Counted from the first letter of the stretch, positions 10,823 through 22,434 are shown. The stretch: 64,000 nt of DNA from Hydractinia symbiolongicarpus (GCF_029227915.1 NC_079880.1:32421501-32485500), one strand, 5' to 3'. Numbers and translations are program-made. The notes: a model not told the origin generated them from the letters alone.

Positions 10823-13342
10823 CTCAAATCTCTCATCATCTATCGACTCATATGGCTTTAAAAAAGGTTTTCGCTTCAATGTATGTTCAACAGTGTTTCT
10901 GACATTCAAGCAATCAAAAAACTTATCCATAATGTCACAAAACTGGGCAGTACCAGCAGCTTCTGGTGGTCCAAATTCGTTTAGAATCGAACCAACTGTT
11001 TCACTTAGGACTTGTGCTGCAAGACGAACTCTCATAACAGAATACGGTGTTAGGTTAATGTGATCAGATGTAAGACGAGTTAGCATTTTTAAACCACTGT
11101 CCAAATCCTCATAATACAGTTGAGATATATGACTCCATAAAATAAATAAACCATTATTCCACATATACCCGGTACCACGACCAGCACCTGAGTTGGAGAG
11201 GCAATTACGAGCAGTTTTGATAAGATGAGGGACATCAGCAAAAAATAGATATACCGTTTATCTTGACTGTAAAGGTTTTCAGTTCTATAAACAACATTCT
11301 TTCCTGGGTTTCCATCCAAAGCTTTGTGCATTTTGAAAAATTTGCGGTTTGGTGAAGCACCATCAGCAGTTGCAGCAATAACCTTTAAATCAATATTTTC
11401 CAAAATATTAACAGCTTTCCAAAATAATGGAAATATCTGAAAAGATGTTGCACCTGTAGTGGCAAAGGTGGCTATGCTGTATGAAAGAGGATTGACAACA
11501 CTTTAAACCAAAAATACAAGGACATGGGTAGCCAATTCTTTAACATTTTTTAGAGTTGCATAATTTACTGAAATGTCACCCATGTCTACAAAACCAATCA
11601 ACTCGCCAGTGTGTTTATCCCATACAAGATCTTCTTGCACCTTCATTTCATCGAAGAGAATAGTAACAAATCTTTCAGGAGAAGAAAATAGCTCTGTCTT
11701 TTGTTTTAACTCTGAAATCACTTCATTGTTAAATCCACGTTTTGGACGAATGTAATTTTTGTAGTCTCTTAATGTTCGTAAACTTGGAAGTAATAAAATG
11801 CCAGCACCGGTTTTGCTGTTGTACCGAAGGTCTGAATATGAAGATGATGATTTAGCAGCAAGAGCCAAACAAAATTTTATAATCATTGGATGATACCGAA
11901 AACTGCTTGCATTTGATTCTTTTAGGTACTTTTGCTGCTCCTCCCAAAATAATTTCATAAAGGGGGGATTTTGCCTTGGTCAGAGCATGAAAATATGGAT
12001 TTGAAATCATTGGAAAGTTCAGGAGTCACATTTTTGCTGTCTGAAGTTATTGATGTTTTCATATTAATAATTTCCTGTTCCAACTGCTTACATCTTAAAC
12101 GCTGACCTTGTATGGTAAGTTTTGTACGTTCAGGCGAAGTAAATTTTATCGGAGCAGTCAGCTTTGCAGGCTCGTTCAGCTTTGCCTTTTTCTGATTACG
12201 TTCATACAAGCACTTCACATTATGTTTATTACAAGAAATGCATATTTTCTGTCCATCATTACTTAACAGAAGTTTACACATGGAAGAACGAAAATATTCG
12301 TTTTGACTAACAACAGGTTTGAATTCCTTTTTTTGAAATTGATGGTAATCAAATTTTCTTGGAATAACATGGCTAAGTTTCACATCAAGATCAGGAGCTT
12401 GAATACCAGTACAAAAATTAAACTTCATAACATCACAAACAAAATTAGAAAGTGTGACATTTAAAAATGATCTTTTGTAATCAATATACAGTTTATGGTT
12501 ATCCGGTAACATCCAACCAAAAACGCGTAGACTAAATGACAACGACTGGTCAACAAAGATTTCATATTTTGGTAGAATGTGATCAGGAGAAGGTAAAGTG
12601 ATTACAGCGAGGGTGTTTGATGTGCTGATATTCCATTCATCAAGTTGTAGTTTTTGAATGCGTTGTTGGAAATCTGCAAAACTTTTATACATACGTGGTG
12701 GTGGTAAAGGTGACAATTGCTGAAGCACTAAACATTCTTCACGTTTTTCAATGGCCAAGGTTATGCGTGCTGCAGGCTTTGGTGTTTTAATACTTTTTTG
12801 GGGAAGATTGATAGTTGGTATTGCACCTTCCTTTAATGATTTTCGTGTTGGATCTATTTGGAAAAGAATAAATTAGCAATTAATTATATATATACAAGTT
12901 AATTCAACCTCGAGCTTTAGGGAAGAAGCATCATGCCAGATAACAAATAGAATTACAAAAAAAATATCCTTGAGTTTTTTAGACATGTACCCTTTGTTTC
13001 AGTTCTAGCAAGCTAGAGCTAGAAAGACAGGAAGGCAGCTTCTTGTCACTCCAGAAGAAACATTTGGAAGCTAACAATAATGATTACAGATAAGGATACT
13101 CGCTACTTACATATCCAGAACTGGTCTTCTCTGAAGTGTTTTTCACATATATAAACTTGGCTAGCATCAATTCTCTTCTTTAGCAAGTCATCAACAACAC
13201 GATCTTTCGTAATTATATTCAAAAGTTCACTTCTCCATTTCTTATTAAAATCATTGTTAGGAGATGGAATATTGAATATACTGAACTCTTTATTTCTTCG
13301 AGAAACAGAACAACCATAAATTGAGCAATTTGCGCCAGGCAT
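10814..13342 (-). pseudogene. P-element (THAP9-like) transposase, THAP domain through core
   Basis: Exon 1 (about 13104-13342) is a THAP zinc finger: MPGANCSIYGCSVS, an aromatic-rich middle, then VYICEKHF. It ends at a GTAAGTAG donor. Exon 2 starts at 12853 after an AG acceptor with YPTRKSLKEGAIPTINLP, the usual linker after THAP in P transposases. Then come a KQLEQEI coiled-coil segment, the conserved IPPFMKLFWEEQ region (frameshifted in a C6 run near 11957), RYHPMIIKFCLALA, GAGILLLPSLRTLRDY and the RNase-H-like core ILFDEMKVQEDLVWDKHTG. After an in-frame TAA near 11503 come ATFATTGATS and AATADGASPNRKFF, then a T-run frameshift near 11235, and finally LTSDHINLTPYSVMRVRLAA. Element A cuts the frame after DERFEWL. 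P transposases cut and paste DNA using GTP as cofactor; this copy is dead. Confidence 0.9.
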
Positions 13343-13365
13343 GTTGTAAATATACTCAAAATATT

Positions 13366-13428
13366 ACACAAGAACTTCAACCGATGGGAGTAGCCCACTA
13401 ATAATCAGCCATTTTGAAGTTCTTGTGT
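13366..13428. repeat. 15-bp inverted repeat upstream of the P transposase
   Basis: ACACAAGAACTTCAA (13366-13380) is the exact reverse complement of 13414-13428, with 33 bp between. It lies 24 bp upstream of the THAP start codon. It may be a subterminal or internal inverted repeat of the P element, but the true P terminus is not identified. Confidence 0.45.
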
Positions 13429-13668
13429 ACTTTCGGAGGTCTGGACGCCAGCTAAATAATTAGCTAAAGGCTAAACCATGGGCCATCGCCGGCCTCCAGA
13501 CTATCTTTTTTTCTTATGACTATGGTAAAGGTTATCACATTTTTTCTTTCGCCAAAAAAATTGGATACAACTATTTTAAAGTTTTACATACACATAAGTA
13601 TTAGCATAAATTCTGGGATAGAATAGTGGGATATATACAGTTGGATATATATCACTGTACAAGTAACG

Positions 13669-13990
13669 TTGTGGGATATATATTGTTACGATGCATTTTT
13701 TGAATCCATGAGATCTATTTATCCTGAAATGTTATACTATGGTCGTTATCGTGATGATTGTTTATCACACTGGTGTGGCTCAACAAAAAGATTAAATGAA
13801 TTTTTTACGTTTTTAAATTCGTTGAATGAAGATTTAAAATTTACCATGAAAATTGGTTGTAATGTCTTGTGTTTTTTGGATCTACAATTAAAGTTGAGAA
13901 ATAATCTTGTGACATTGAGACTTCGCCAAACAAGAAGACTTGCGTCTATAACCATCTGTGTGCAAATGTTTTGGATAAGTATGGATAAGT
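13669..13990 (+). pseudogene. Penelope-like reverse transcriptase fragment
   Basis: The open stretch reads YYGRYRDDCLSHWCGSTKRL, then NEFFTFLNSLNEDLKFTMKI, then CFLDLQLKL. A YxRYxDD catalytic motif, an LxFLNxL...LKFTM block and FLDL are the order seen in Penelope-like RTs (RYIDD...FLNSLHPxIKFTM...INFLDL). About 100 residues remain, and after FLDL the frame degenerates. The expected YRKPTD block is only faintly visible in another frame (NKKTCVYNHL). A truncated relic. Confidence 0.6.
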
Positions 13991-14034
13991 AGGACTTTCG
14001 CTAAATAAGACAAATTTCCCCGGTCCCTAGCCTA

Positions 14035-14508
14035 TCTATAGACCATTTCTCTGCGTTTTCAATCTATCAACTTTCGTAGTAAAGCGTGGTACCGGCCGGG
14101 CTTAACATAAGGAACTGAGAACGACAACAAACGCCGCATTATTCACTCGGAGGCTTTCTAATCTGCGCATGCTCCGTAGTTTTGAGATTTGACAGATCTC
14201 GTACGTAAAAATCTACGAAAGTTAATAGACCCGGAGGAACACAGTAAGTCCGGGTCGATGAAATAGGCTACCGGTCCCTTGAACCAAAAACTTCTGAGAA
14301 AATATTCGCTTTCTTTTGTTGAGCATTACATTCAAAGCAACATGTTGTCTAACAATATCAGCGTAGCGCACAAAAAAAACTTACTTCTCAACAGCCAATA
14401 AAGTACATGATTCTCATAGAAGTCGACTTAAGTGGGACGTCGAGCCCGGCCGCATCACCCTACGCTATGAAAGTTGATAGGCCATAAGAACGCAGAGAAA
14501 TGTCTATG
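14035..14508. mobile_element. MITE with about 45-bp imperfect TIRs
   Basis: The left end ATAGACCATTTCTCTGCGTT plus ATCTATCAACTTTCGTAG is mirrored at the right end (14460-14508) as CTATGAAAGTTGATAG...AACGCAGAGAAATGTCTAT. A related internal piece (CTACGAAAGTTAATAGACCC) lies at 14213. No coding potential. The target duplication is not clear. Confidence 0.65.
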
Positions 14509-14885
14509 GAGGCTCTGATTTGTAGTACAGTGGTTTACAGGATAAACTTCGGGAACAAATTTTGTCTCGTTTTTGGCGCAGTGCCATATGTCGTTCTCTT
14601 GTTCAGAAAGACAAATCAGGACATGAATCGGAAGCTTATCGCAAGATTTTCGATGTTGGCGCTCAAAACCGAAGCTGAATAAGACAACACGCCTTCAAAG
14701 GTCAAAAGTTCAGGGGTCTGAAAAGTATTGCCCCGAAATTCTGGCGCGTGTGCTTCAAAATGGTGGAGATAGCCGGGAAAAATGATTATATACTCACTAA
14801 TCAAGTGGAACACTTTTTTATTTTAAACACAACATGAGATGCAAATCAATATAGTAAAGATATACTATGTGTATAAATATGTATA

Positions 14886-14933
14886 TGTGTTCTTTAAAAC
14901 AGGAGTAAAATAACTCCTGTTTTAAAGAACACA
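14886..14933. repeat. Perfect 21-bp hairpin with 6-nt loop
   Basis: TGTGTTCTTTAAAACAGGAGT (14886-14906), loop AAAATA, then its exact reverse complement (14913-14933). No T-run terminator context and no coding neighbour. It may be the remnant of a short foldback insertion. Confidence 0.7.
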
Positions 14934-14939
14934 TTGCTA

Positions 14940-17142
14940 TATTGAAAATCACAAGAGTGATAAACTACATCTCAAAAAATCGAATAAAGTAAACAAAATT
15001 TAAAAGTATAAAGTTTTGCTTATGCTTGTCTATTCAATGCATTACTTGAACCCAACACAGTGGAACTTGCGATCAAATAGTATTTTGAGCCCAACTTTCG
15101 ACAGCATATCATACACAACTTGATTCTGGTCACCTGGAATCAGCATTGCAACTTTGGTGTAAAAATCTTCAACTATTCCAAAACAATTTGTATGCTCACA
15201 TATGAACAAGGTTGAATGGTTATCCTAACTTTCGAGATTTGGACTCAATACTCATCGGGGGGGGGAAGGGGGGGGGGGGGAATCTGCAATTTGAAAATCA
15301 ACGTTGGCTACGTCATCATTACAAGGAGCAAATATTTCATCAGATGCCACAACTTTAGACAAACCTTGCGTTGATAATTTGAAGAGTTTTCATTAGGATT
15401 GGCTCAACAGAATACTTTGTTGTAATGAGTGTTGTCGGTCTGTCTTTGAGAAAAAAGACACTGAATTCCCTAAACGGACCGTTTAAATGGAAGATAAAAA
15501 AACTGTACAACTTTTTTCGGTTTTATAAGTTTTTTTAAAAGTTGGACATGTTCAACTTTTGCTAAGTTTTTTCTATTGAAATTAACAGAATGATTAATGA
15601 GCTATTGTTTAAATTAAAGATTTAAGCATATTTTCTCAATTTCTAATCATAACCGCTTTTTTTCTCCCAACATTTACCCTGCTGCTGTTATAACAAAACA
15701 CGCAATGGAAAAAAACTTATACAATTTATCTTAACGTGTAGACAGGTATATTACCTGCAACGAAACTTATAAGTTTTTTCTTACAACTAAACGGTCTGTT
15801 TAAACTTACCGTGTATTTTAGCCTTAAGACTACAATTTAGTATAAATTTCCTGACCCCCCAAAAAAACGTTTGCATCGAGAATCACATGAAACATATGCT
15901 TGAAATTAGTCGTACGGACAAAATTAGTTTTCAAACTGAGTCGGTCGGTTGGGAAAAAAAATAAAATATTGCGAATTTTTTTGAAAACTGTATGCCTGAA
16001 AGTGCACTGTAAAGTTCCAGTTATATGTATCTTTATAAAGTTTTGTTACTTATAATATGGTCGTGATTTTCACGGTCAAAAAATATTAAAAATCAATCTA
16101 TTACAACTGTTTTTAACTTTTAGATTTAATCTCCATAATCACAGTGAGCGTAATAAAATGAATCGCAATATGTGACACAAGATAACAACATGTGTACTTT
16201 GTGTGATCATTTGACCTGCTAACACATCTTTTTATTAGTAAATATCAAGTTAAAAATACTTTCTGCTGGATGCTCTGTAATGTTATTTGTGGAGATCTTT
16301 TAATTCTTCTCTTTTCCTAATCTATTTTTATCTCATTATATCAAAATGATATATACAATTTAGTAAGATATCATCTCAAGTATATTTTTCACGAAGTATT
16401 TCACAACCTCGTGCCAAGAGTACTCCTTACTTAAAAAGTGTAAAAATTGCAAAAGTAAAATTAAATATTATGCAAATATAGGGCTGATCAATCTCATTAA
16501 GAAACAAAAAAAAAATAAAATAAAATATGCATCAAAAATGATAATGAAGGGAATTTTTGAAAAAAAAAAACAAAAAAAAAAAGAAGTTCAAAAAGTTGAG
16601 GAGAAAATTCCGTGTTGGCATGTGTTTCAAATTTTACAAAATTAATTACGCATGTTGCTCTTTTCTTTTTGCTTGTCGATTTTCACTATTAGTAAACAAC
16701 AGGTGGACACAAAAAATATAAAAAAAATACCATAAAAAGACACCTGTTACTTTTCCCTGGTGCTGTAATGAATTTTATCATACACACTGTGATTGGTAAA
16801 ATATAAATAAATAAATAAATAAAGAAGGTAAAAAGCAAATCAGAAATGTTCTATCTTCGTCATTACAGACCGCGATTTCGTTGTATATTAGTATAAAGTA
16901 TCTGGTGAATATTATACATCAATGTTTCGGGTTTTCTGTTTCTAGAGTGAATTTTATTTTTATTTTTTATTTGACAAAAAATGAGTCGGTCGCGCCCGTA
17001 CAATGATAGCCGACATAGCTACCCAGCTCAACCTTCCACAACATTTCATTTCCGCGCTCGTTTTTTCGAAATAAGAGTGCTAAGTATACTTGGCTAGTAC
17101 AATGACTTATCAACTTGGTCTCGCCTAAAATATCATTGTAAC
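14940..17142. other. AT-rich non-coding interval with a G tract
   Basis: Nothing codes convincingly here. A strand-asymmetric G tract (G9-AA-G13) lies at 15257-15280 and could form a quadruplex. A-rich simple sequence occurs near 16508-16590, and AAAT repeats near 16800-16822. Confidence 0.4.
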
Positions 17143-17857
17143 TGTTCTGCCCAATCTTAGGACGCTGCCCAATCTGTAGACATAAAATTGCTCAGTCTTA
17201 AGACTGGTCGGCCAGTCTTAAGACTGGGCAGGGCCTCGCAAGATTGGGCAAAAGACTATGTTAGGCCCATCTTTGGCGCCTTTTAGATTTTAAAGAAGGG
17301 ATATACCACACGAGCTCTGTTTTTTGTAAGTCCCAACAAACATTCTCAGGCGCATTAAAACATCATATACATCATATCATGGATACTTTTGAATTGACCT
17401 GGCCAGTTTTTGGACACAGTAGAGTGAAAATCGTAGCTAGGTAGCTGGTAGAGCACGTGTTATACATTTAACATTTATATACAGCTTGTAGTAGTGGCTA
17501 AATTTTAAAAATAAAATGTTTATATTTATGAAGAATCAGAAAAATCGTATTCAACCATATTATTAGTTAGCTAGCTGCTAATTTCATTGGATGAGATGTT
17601 AAACCAGCTAGCGAGCTGTAGCCAGCTAATTAATATGATTGAGTAGTTTCAATTTTTTAAACATGTAAATGCAGGTAAAAACAGGTAAATTCTAAAAATT
17701 TTATTGTTCTGTTTGCCTTCCACAATTGTTCTAAGATTGGGCATATACGTCCATAGATTGGGCAGTCCAGTCTTAAGAGTGGCCACCCATTTGTCACTGT
17801 CGGAAGATTGGCCTGGCCAGTCTTAAGACGGGGCGCGTTCCAAGATTGGGCAGAACA
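17143..17857. mobile_element. MITE with TGTTCTGCCCAATCTT termini and TAAC duplication
   Basis: The left end TGTTCTGCCCAATCTTAGG is mirrored by CCAAGATTGGGCAGAACA at the right end, and the 4-bp TAAC flanks both sides (17139-17142, 17858-17861). Subterminal regions contain several AGATTGGGCA boxes and the palindrome CCAGTCTTAAGACTGG-like at both ends (near 17193, 17212, 17774, 17817). No coding potential. The dense inverted boxes look like transposase-binding sites. The 4-bp duplication restricts the superfamily but does not settle it. Confidence 0.8.
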
Positions 17858-17963
17858 TAACCATCTTTTTAGAGAGAAAGTATTCGCAGAAAATTATAAA
17901 GCGCTTTTTTTTACTCAAAAGAGTCGATACAAAGGACACTCAATCATAGTGCCGTGTTTTTCC

Positions 17964-18035
17964 TGCGCGCGCAGAAATGGATGTAACTTTTCCGCTTAGT
18001 TTGTTTACATTTTTACCTCCATTTCTGCGCGCGCA
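17964..18035. repeat. 18-bp GC-rich inverted repeat
   Basis: TGCGCGCGCAGAAATGGA (17964-17981) is the exact reverse complement of 18018-18035 with 36 bp between. It is CpG-rich in an AT-rich background. It could be a short foldback or subterminal repeat; a further GATGCGTGCGCAAG lies at 18058. Confidence 0.55.
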
Positions 18036-18848
18036 TCGGGCATTACGTAATCACTTAGATGCGTGCGCAAGTAAATATCGGGACTGTGATTCCATGTTTT
18101 GTTTTTCAATATGACATTTTCCTCGTGTTTATATGGAAAAAAATTTTCCTATCTACCGAGACCTCACCTGTGCTCAACATAGATTTAAGCAGGAAAAAAT
18201 TATAGTAACAGTTTTGCATAAGGCCATGAATGACCTTGCCTCAAATTTTCCTCAGTAAAAAACCGAAGAAATTTTTAGGCTTTTTAACTTGAAGTACTAT
18301 TTGTCGATACTGTCAAATAAGGTAAAAATGTAGGCAAAAAGGCTACTTTTTTTTCAAACTTACATAGCATTTGATTAAGAGTTCGTGATGTTTACTTCAA
18401 ACTTGGACCAGATTTGTATCATGACAAATGGAAAATGCTGACGTTAGCTGATGATGCCAAATTCATAGTGGGAGCCATATAATAAAAAAATCTATTTTTC
18501 CATTACTGCCGCCTCATTGTGACTTGAAACTTCACAAAGCAGAATGAGAAGTGTATAATCGTTTCGAAGAAACCTGTGTCAAATTTTTAAAAATAGATCT
18601 TTAATAGTCCTTTTCAGACAAAAAAGCCGAACTATTAGTTTCCTTTTTTTTTTTTGAAAACTGATTATTTTTTGTGCGCAAAAGTTAGATCTTTCTTGGT
18701 CAATAAAATAAGTTTTCCCAGAATTTATGTGAGAAGAGAACCCAGCAAATCTTTCCCTTGTGTTTTTTATCCAAAGATACTAGTGAAAAACAAAACTACG
18801 TGTACATTCAAGTTTTAATTTCTTTGGTGTTCTTTGTGAACCACTTAC
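18036..18848. other. Non-coding interval
   Basis: AT-rich and without recognisable coding or repeat structure. If the candidate exon at 18849-19064 is real, this is its first intron. Confidence 0.3.
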
Positions 18849-19064
18849 TTCGCTTGATGCACTTGATGTTGTTTGTGAACCATTTGCCACAGCAGTTGTT
18901 GAAATTGAAGAACGCTCTGCCCCTGGATTCGGCTGGGTAGCTGACACAGTGGGTGATTTTCCAGTAGTTGTAGTTGCTGGGCTTGTTTTTGGATTACTCA
19001 TGTCGGTAGTAGATGCCCGCTTCGATTTTTTGTTGGCTGCGTTGTTGGACATTCTGTGACTCAA
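18849..19064 (-). CDS. Candidate first coding exon of a Ser/Thr-rich, probably nuclear protein
   Basis: The minus strand opens with MSHRMSNNAANKKSKRAS, continues Ser/Thr/Pro-rich (MSNPKTSPATTTTG, SATQPNPGAERSS) and reaches SSASSE, exactly at a strong donor, GTAAGT, at 18848-18843. The 72 codons end in phase 0. NKKSKR resembles a short nuclear localisation signal. I do not recognise a family. It has no stop or frameshift, unlike most frames here, which is why I list it as a possible host or young TE gene. I could not find the next exon in the adjacent 800 bp. A chance open frame in low-complexity sequence is a fair alternative. Confidence 0.35.
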
Positions 19065-19747
19065 GTTAGTTTATCTGGCTGCACACGACCAACCTAACTT
19101 CCTCTTTCGATTGGAAATGTGAGTTCTCAAAAATTCCAACGCTTATACACAAATGTGTTCGGCATGTTTTCTTTCTACCATATATGGTAGTGTTTTTTTC
19201 GGACGGCCATATATGGGCACAAGTTTGGCATATAGGACAACCCATCCCCTCAATGAGAAATAAAATAAAAAGCGGTAGGGAGGAGTTTGGAATAAAAGAA
19301 TAAACACCCTCCTTTACCTAGGACAAAATCCTACATATTATACTTATACAGAAGTTGATGAGAAAAGAGTTATTACATAAGATCGATTTTTAACAGTTAT
19401 GCATTCAGCATGAGAGAGTGCCACGTCATACAATCCGTATTTCCTCGCTTGCCTGTTCGTGTCGCTCCAATACCTAAAAACGGGGTCGCACCATAAATTT
19501 CACTTTCGCTTTCAATGATCATATAACTACACCCGGGTTTTTTATCATCTTTATTTTGTTTATAACCAGGGGTGGATTCATCCAATTCTATTTAGTATGT
19601 CATGATGCGTAGCAAGAGTTGCGTATTCGGCGCGACATGTATATTCCGGGAGATTTTCGTAACATTTTTTACTACCCTGTCATGCGACAGGGTTGACATA
19701 CATTGAAACCGCTTCTGTTAACAGGCAACTCTGACACGAAATAGTAA

Positions 19748-20090
19748 TTTGAATGAGCGCCCTTTCGAGATTCTCTAAGTGGGGGGGGGGGGGTCATCTG
19801 AGGGGGCGCTGATTGAAAGAAGCAAGAATTAGTTAGCAGTCCAGTAAATTTGAGCAAAGGGAACAAAAAGTAACCGAATGGGGAAGAAAGAAAGCAAATA
19901 TGAATTTCTCAACTTGCAACTTTTAACAGAACATATTTATTTACAAATTACTATACTTAAAAAGTCTACTAATAATTGCAAGCCAAAGATTTTTTGGTTT
20001 TCATGTCATTTTCAAATGAGCGCCTCCAAGATCTTAGTTTCAAATTAAGCGCTCCTTTTTTTGGTTCTAGGCAGGGCGCTCATTTGAGCC
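19748..20090. mobile_element. Small MITE with GAGCGCCCT ends
   Basis: The left TTTGAATGAGCGCCCTTTC is mirrored by GCAGGGCGCTCATTTGAGC at the right. Related boxes (AAATGAGCGCCTCC at 20016, AAATTAAGCGCTCC at 20042) are internal. A G13 run lies at 19781-19793. No coding potential and no clear duplication. Confidence 0.5.
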
Positions 20091-21009
20091 GTGAACCTCA
20101 GGTTTTTGAATCACATGACTAGATTTGTTTAGTCTGGCGCACGGTTTGTGCGCTGAGTGGAAAACGGGCTTTACACTTCATACCCAACGTCGAACTGTAT
20201 GGCTCTTGCTTTGAAAGCCGCGTGCGCATTCCAATGAAAAAAATTAAGAAGCACTGGGGACGACTTTTGCTTCCTATCGATAATTTGATTCTGAGACTTA
20301 ATATTGGATATCAATATTGTTTCAGTTCCTTCTGTGTTACAGCGAGATGTTTTAGCAGTTAATTGAATAATTTTTCGACATACGGGTCATCACGTAATCT
20401 TATTCTCTAGAGCCAGTAAAATACCGTGTAGAAAGTCTTTTTTTGGTTCATCACAGTGATGGACTGCATAACATTTTTTCTTGCAAATTTCAAGTGAAAC
20501 GGATAAGGCATCAAGAAGTTGTTTTATACGACTTTTGACGACAAAGGAGGTGATTGACGACGCCATTGTCACATCTGGAGCACGAGGTGAAGTACGCGTA
20601 AGTATTCACACGTGGGTAAGGCAGAGTCATATGAGACTCCTTTTATAGTAATAAAAAAATAGAAAACTTGTAGAAAATCACACAAACTTTCGTTTACTAA
20701 ACCTCTCCTGATAGGGCAGGTCCATGTACCAAAAATTAGGTTTTGATAAAACTGGTAGAAAATTATCAACTTGTTATGCATATTTTCACGTTTATTTATC
20801 AAGGTATGTTTCAAAAATTTAATGTTCTTCGTCCTGCACAAACACGCACACACGCCTGCACAACACGCTTAATATGAAGTGAATGCAACTAACTTCCAAA
20901 ATCATCACTACCAAAACGAATGTCCGACTGTACATGTGATGAATAGCACCGTAACCATTTTGTTGGTTTTCTAAATTCAAAGAATGTGTCTCTCCGGACA
21001 TAAAAAACA
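20091..21009. other. Non-coding interval
   Basis: No convincing gene. The phrase AGGGCAGGTCCATGT occurs at about 20713 and again at about 21068 in the same orientation, roughly 350 bp apart. This may mark a small dispersed repeat. Confidence 0.3.
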
Positions 21010-21519
21010 ATGAATAAGTTGATCAACAGAGTTGGTAAATCTTGCCGGGTCATTCGCTCTCTTCTTAGGGCAGGTCCATGTCTGAAAATAAGACACACAG
21101 CTAATAACAGCTATAACTTTAAGTTCTTTCTATATGATCACTGGTGTAACACGCATGCTTCATGTTTTTGTGTGTTGACTTCGTTGTACTATATTTTAAT
21201 CACCTGTATGTATTCGGTTTCAATCACCATTTCTATGAATGGAGCGAAGGATACTTGTAATGTAAAGCTTGAAACATGTTTGCTTCATTCATGCTTTCGT
21301 ATAATCGTTTGGTTCGATAAACTGTCTATCACCACTTGCTTTATTTTCATACAATTTGCTTTTGATTGTCACTTCAATGGATACAACAGTGTTTATCATG
21401 TGAAGGATTATAACCAATATGAGTTCTCGCTTTTTCTAATACACCGCCGAGATGATGACTGTCAATTATTCATCTGTAACACTTCGTGTGTTGCGCAGAC
21501 TGCTTCATATTATTATTGA
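21010..21519 (+). CDS. Hypothetical 169-residue open frame upstream of a poly(A)-like end
   Basis: An uninterrupted frame opens with MNKLINRVGKSCRVIRSL and is rich in Cys, Phe and Tyr (for example SCFCVLTSLYYILITCMYS). No family is recognised, no signal peptide is obvious and hydrophobic segments are short. It lies 280 bp upstream of an AATAAA plus A17 tract, so it could belong to a reverse-transcribed mRNA. The amino-acid composition looks more like translated non-coding DNA than a conserved protein. Confidence 0.2.
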   Translation: MNKLINRVGKSCRVIRSLLRAGPCLKIRHTANNSYNFKFFLYDHWCNTHASCFCVLTSLYYILITCMYSVSITISMNGAKDTCNVKLETCLLHSCFRIIVWFDKLSITTCFIFIQFAFDCHFNGYNSVYHVKDYNQYEFSLFLIHRRDDDCQLFICNTSCVAQTASYYY

Positions 21520-21800
21520 GTTCTCATGCGTTATAAACATCTTTAAAAATCAAAGTTTCTCAATATACAATATACACCAAAAGATATTTTACATGAAAGT
21601 TTCTCTTTGTAAAATATAAAAATTATATGCTGTTTGTATCAAAAACATTTGAACAACAGTAAGACAATAAGTCAATGAACTGAAAACTACCAGGACATGA
21701 GACATGAATTTCAAGTATGCATCCTTATAAACATCTTATATAATAATCTCAACTTGCATGTTGTCAGTCAGTCCTCTGTGTCTCAGTCCTGGAACCACTA

Positions 21801-21847
21801 AATAAAAGAACTAAGAAAAAATTTCAATGCAAAAAAAAAAAAAAAAA
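21801..21847 (+). repeat. AATAAA signal followed by A17 tract (retrocopy-like 3' end)
   Basis: AATAAAAG at 21801 is followed 23 bp after the signal by a run of 17 A residues (21831-21847) and further A-rich sequence. This spacing is what a reverse-transcribed polyadenylated transcript leaves behind. I cannot define the 5' end or a target duplication. Confidence 0.4.
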
Positions 21848-22434
21848 TAAGAAAATAAAATAAAAAACCGTCTCGAACCACGTAAAATTCTCATTAACAG
21901 AACGACTTCTTGTGAAGAAACTTGAGCAATTAAAAAAGATAGAAAATCGATTGAGACACGTATCACATCTGTTTTAAATTGTTAAAAAGTTTTTCTGAGA
22001 AACCTGATTAATTTCTATCATAATTATGACATTTTAGCTTAGCATCTTATCATTATCTTGATAAATATAACGTAATAAATGACGTTTATATACGCTATTC
22101 AATCATCATGGTTGGCAAGCGGTAAGTGGAGTGAACATATGTGTGGAGGATCTAATGCAATGTTTTCATCTTGTCACCCATGACGTCACATATCATGAAT
22201 TAACCATAAAAATCATTATGACTAAATTCTTCAAGGAGATAAGCATAATTTGATTATTCCGACAACGCAATTTGCAAAAAAATCGTGACTCTTTTTGGAA
22301 CACATTTGTACTCAGATGGTGTATTGCTAAGGTAATACAAATTATTCCTGTCAGACTGTATCGACTTTGTAACACAAAGCGCACAAACACACACACAAAC
22401 AAACAAAAAAAAGAGGACTGACCAAAAGTGAATT
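21848..22434. other. Interval next to the Helentron 3' side
   Basis: Non-coding. It should contain the Helentron 3' terminus, since the element reads leftward, but I see no hairpin plus CTAG here and cannot place the end. Confidence 0.3.

Noticed and set aside
20713-21083. Directly repeated AGGGCAGGTCCATGT as LTR or duplication boundaries
   Set aside because: Only about 15 bp is shared and no other LTR or TIR feature is present.
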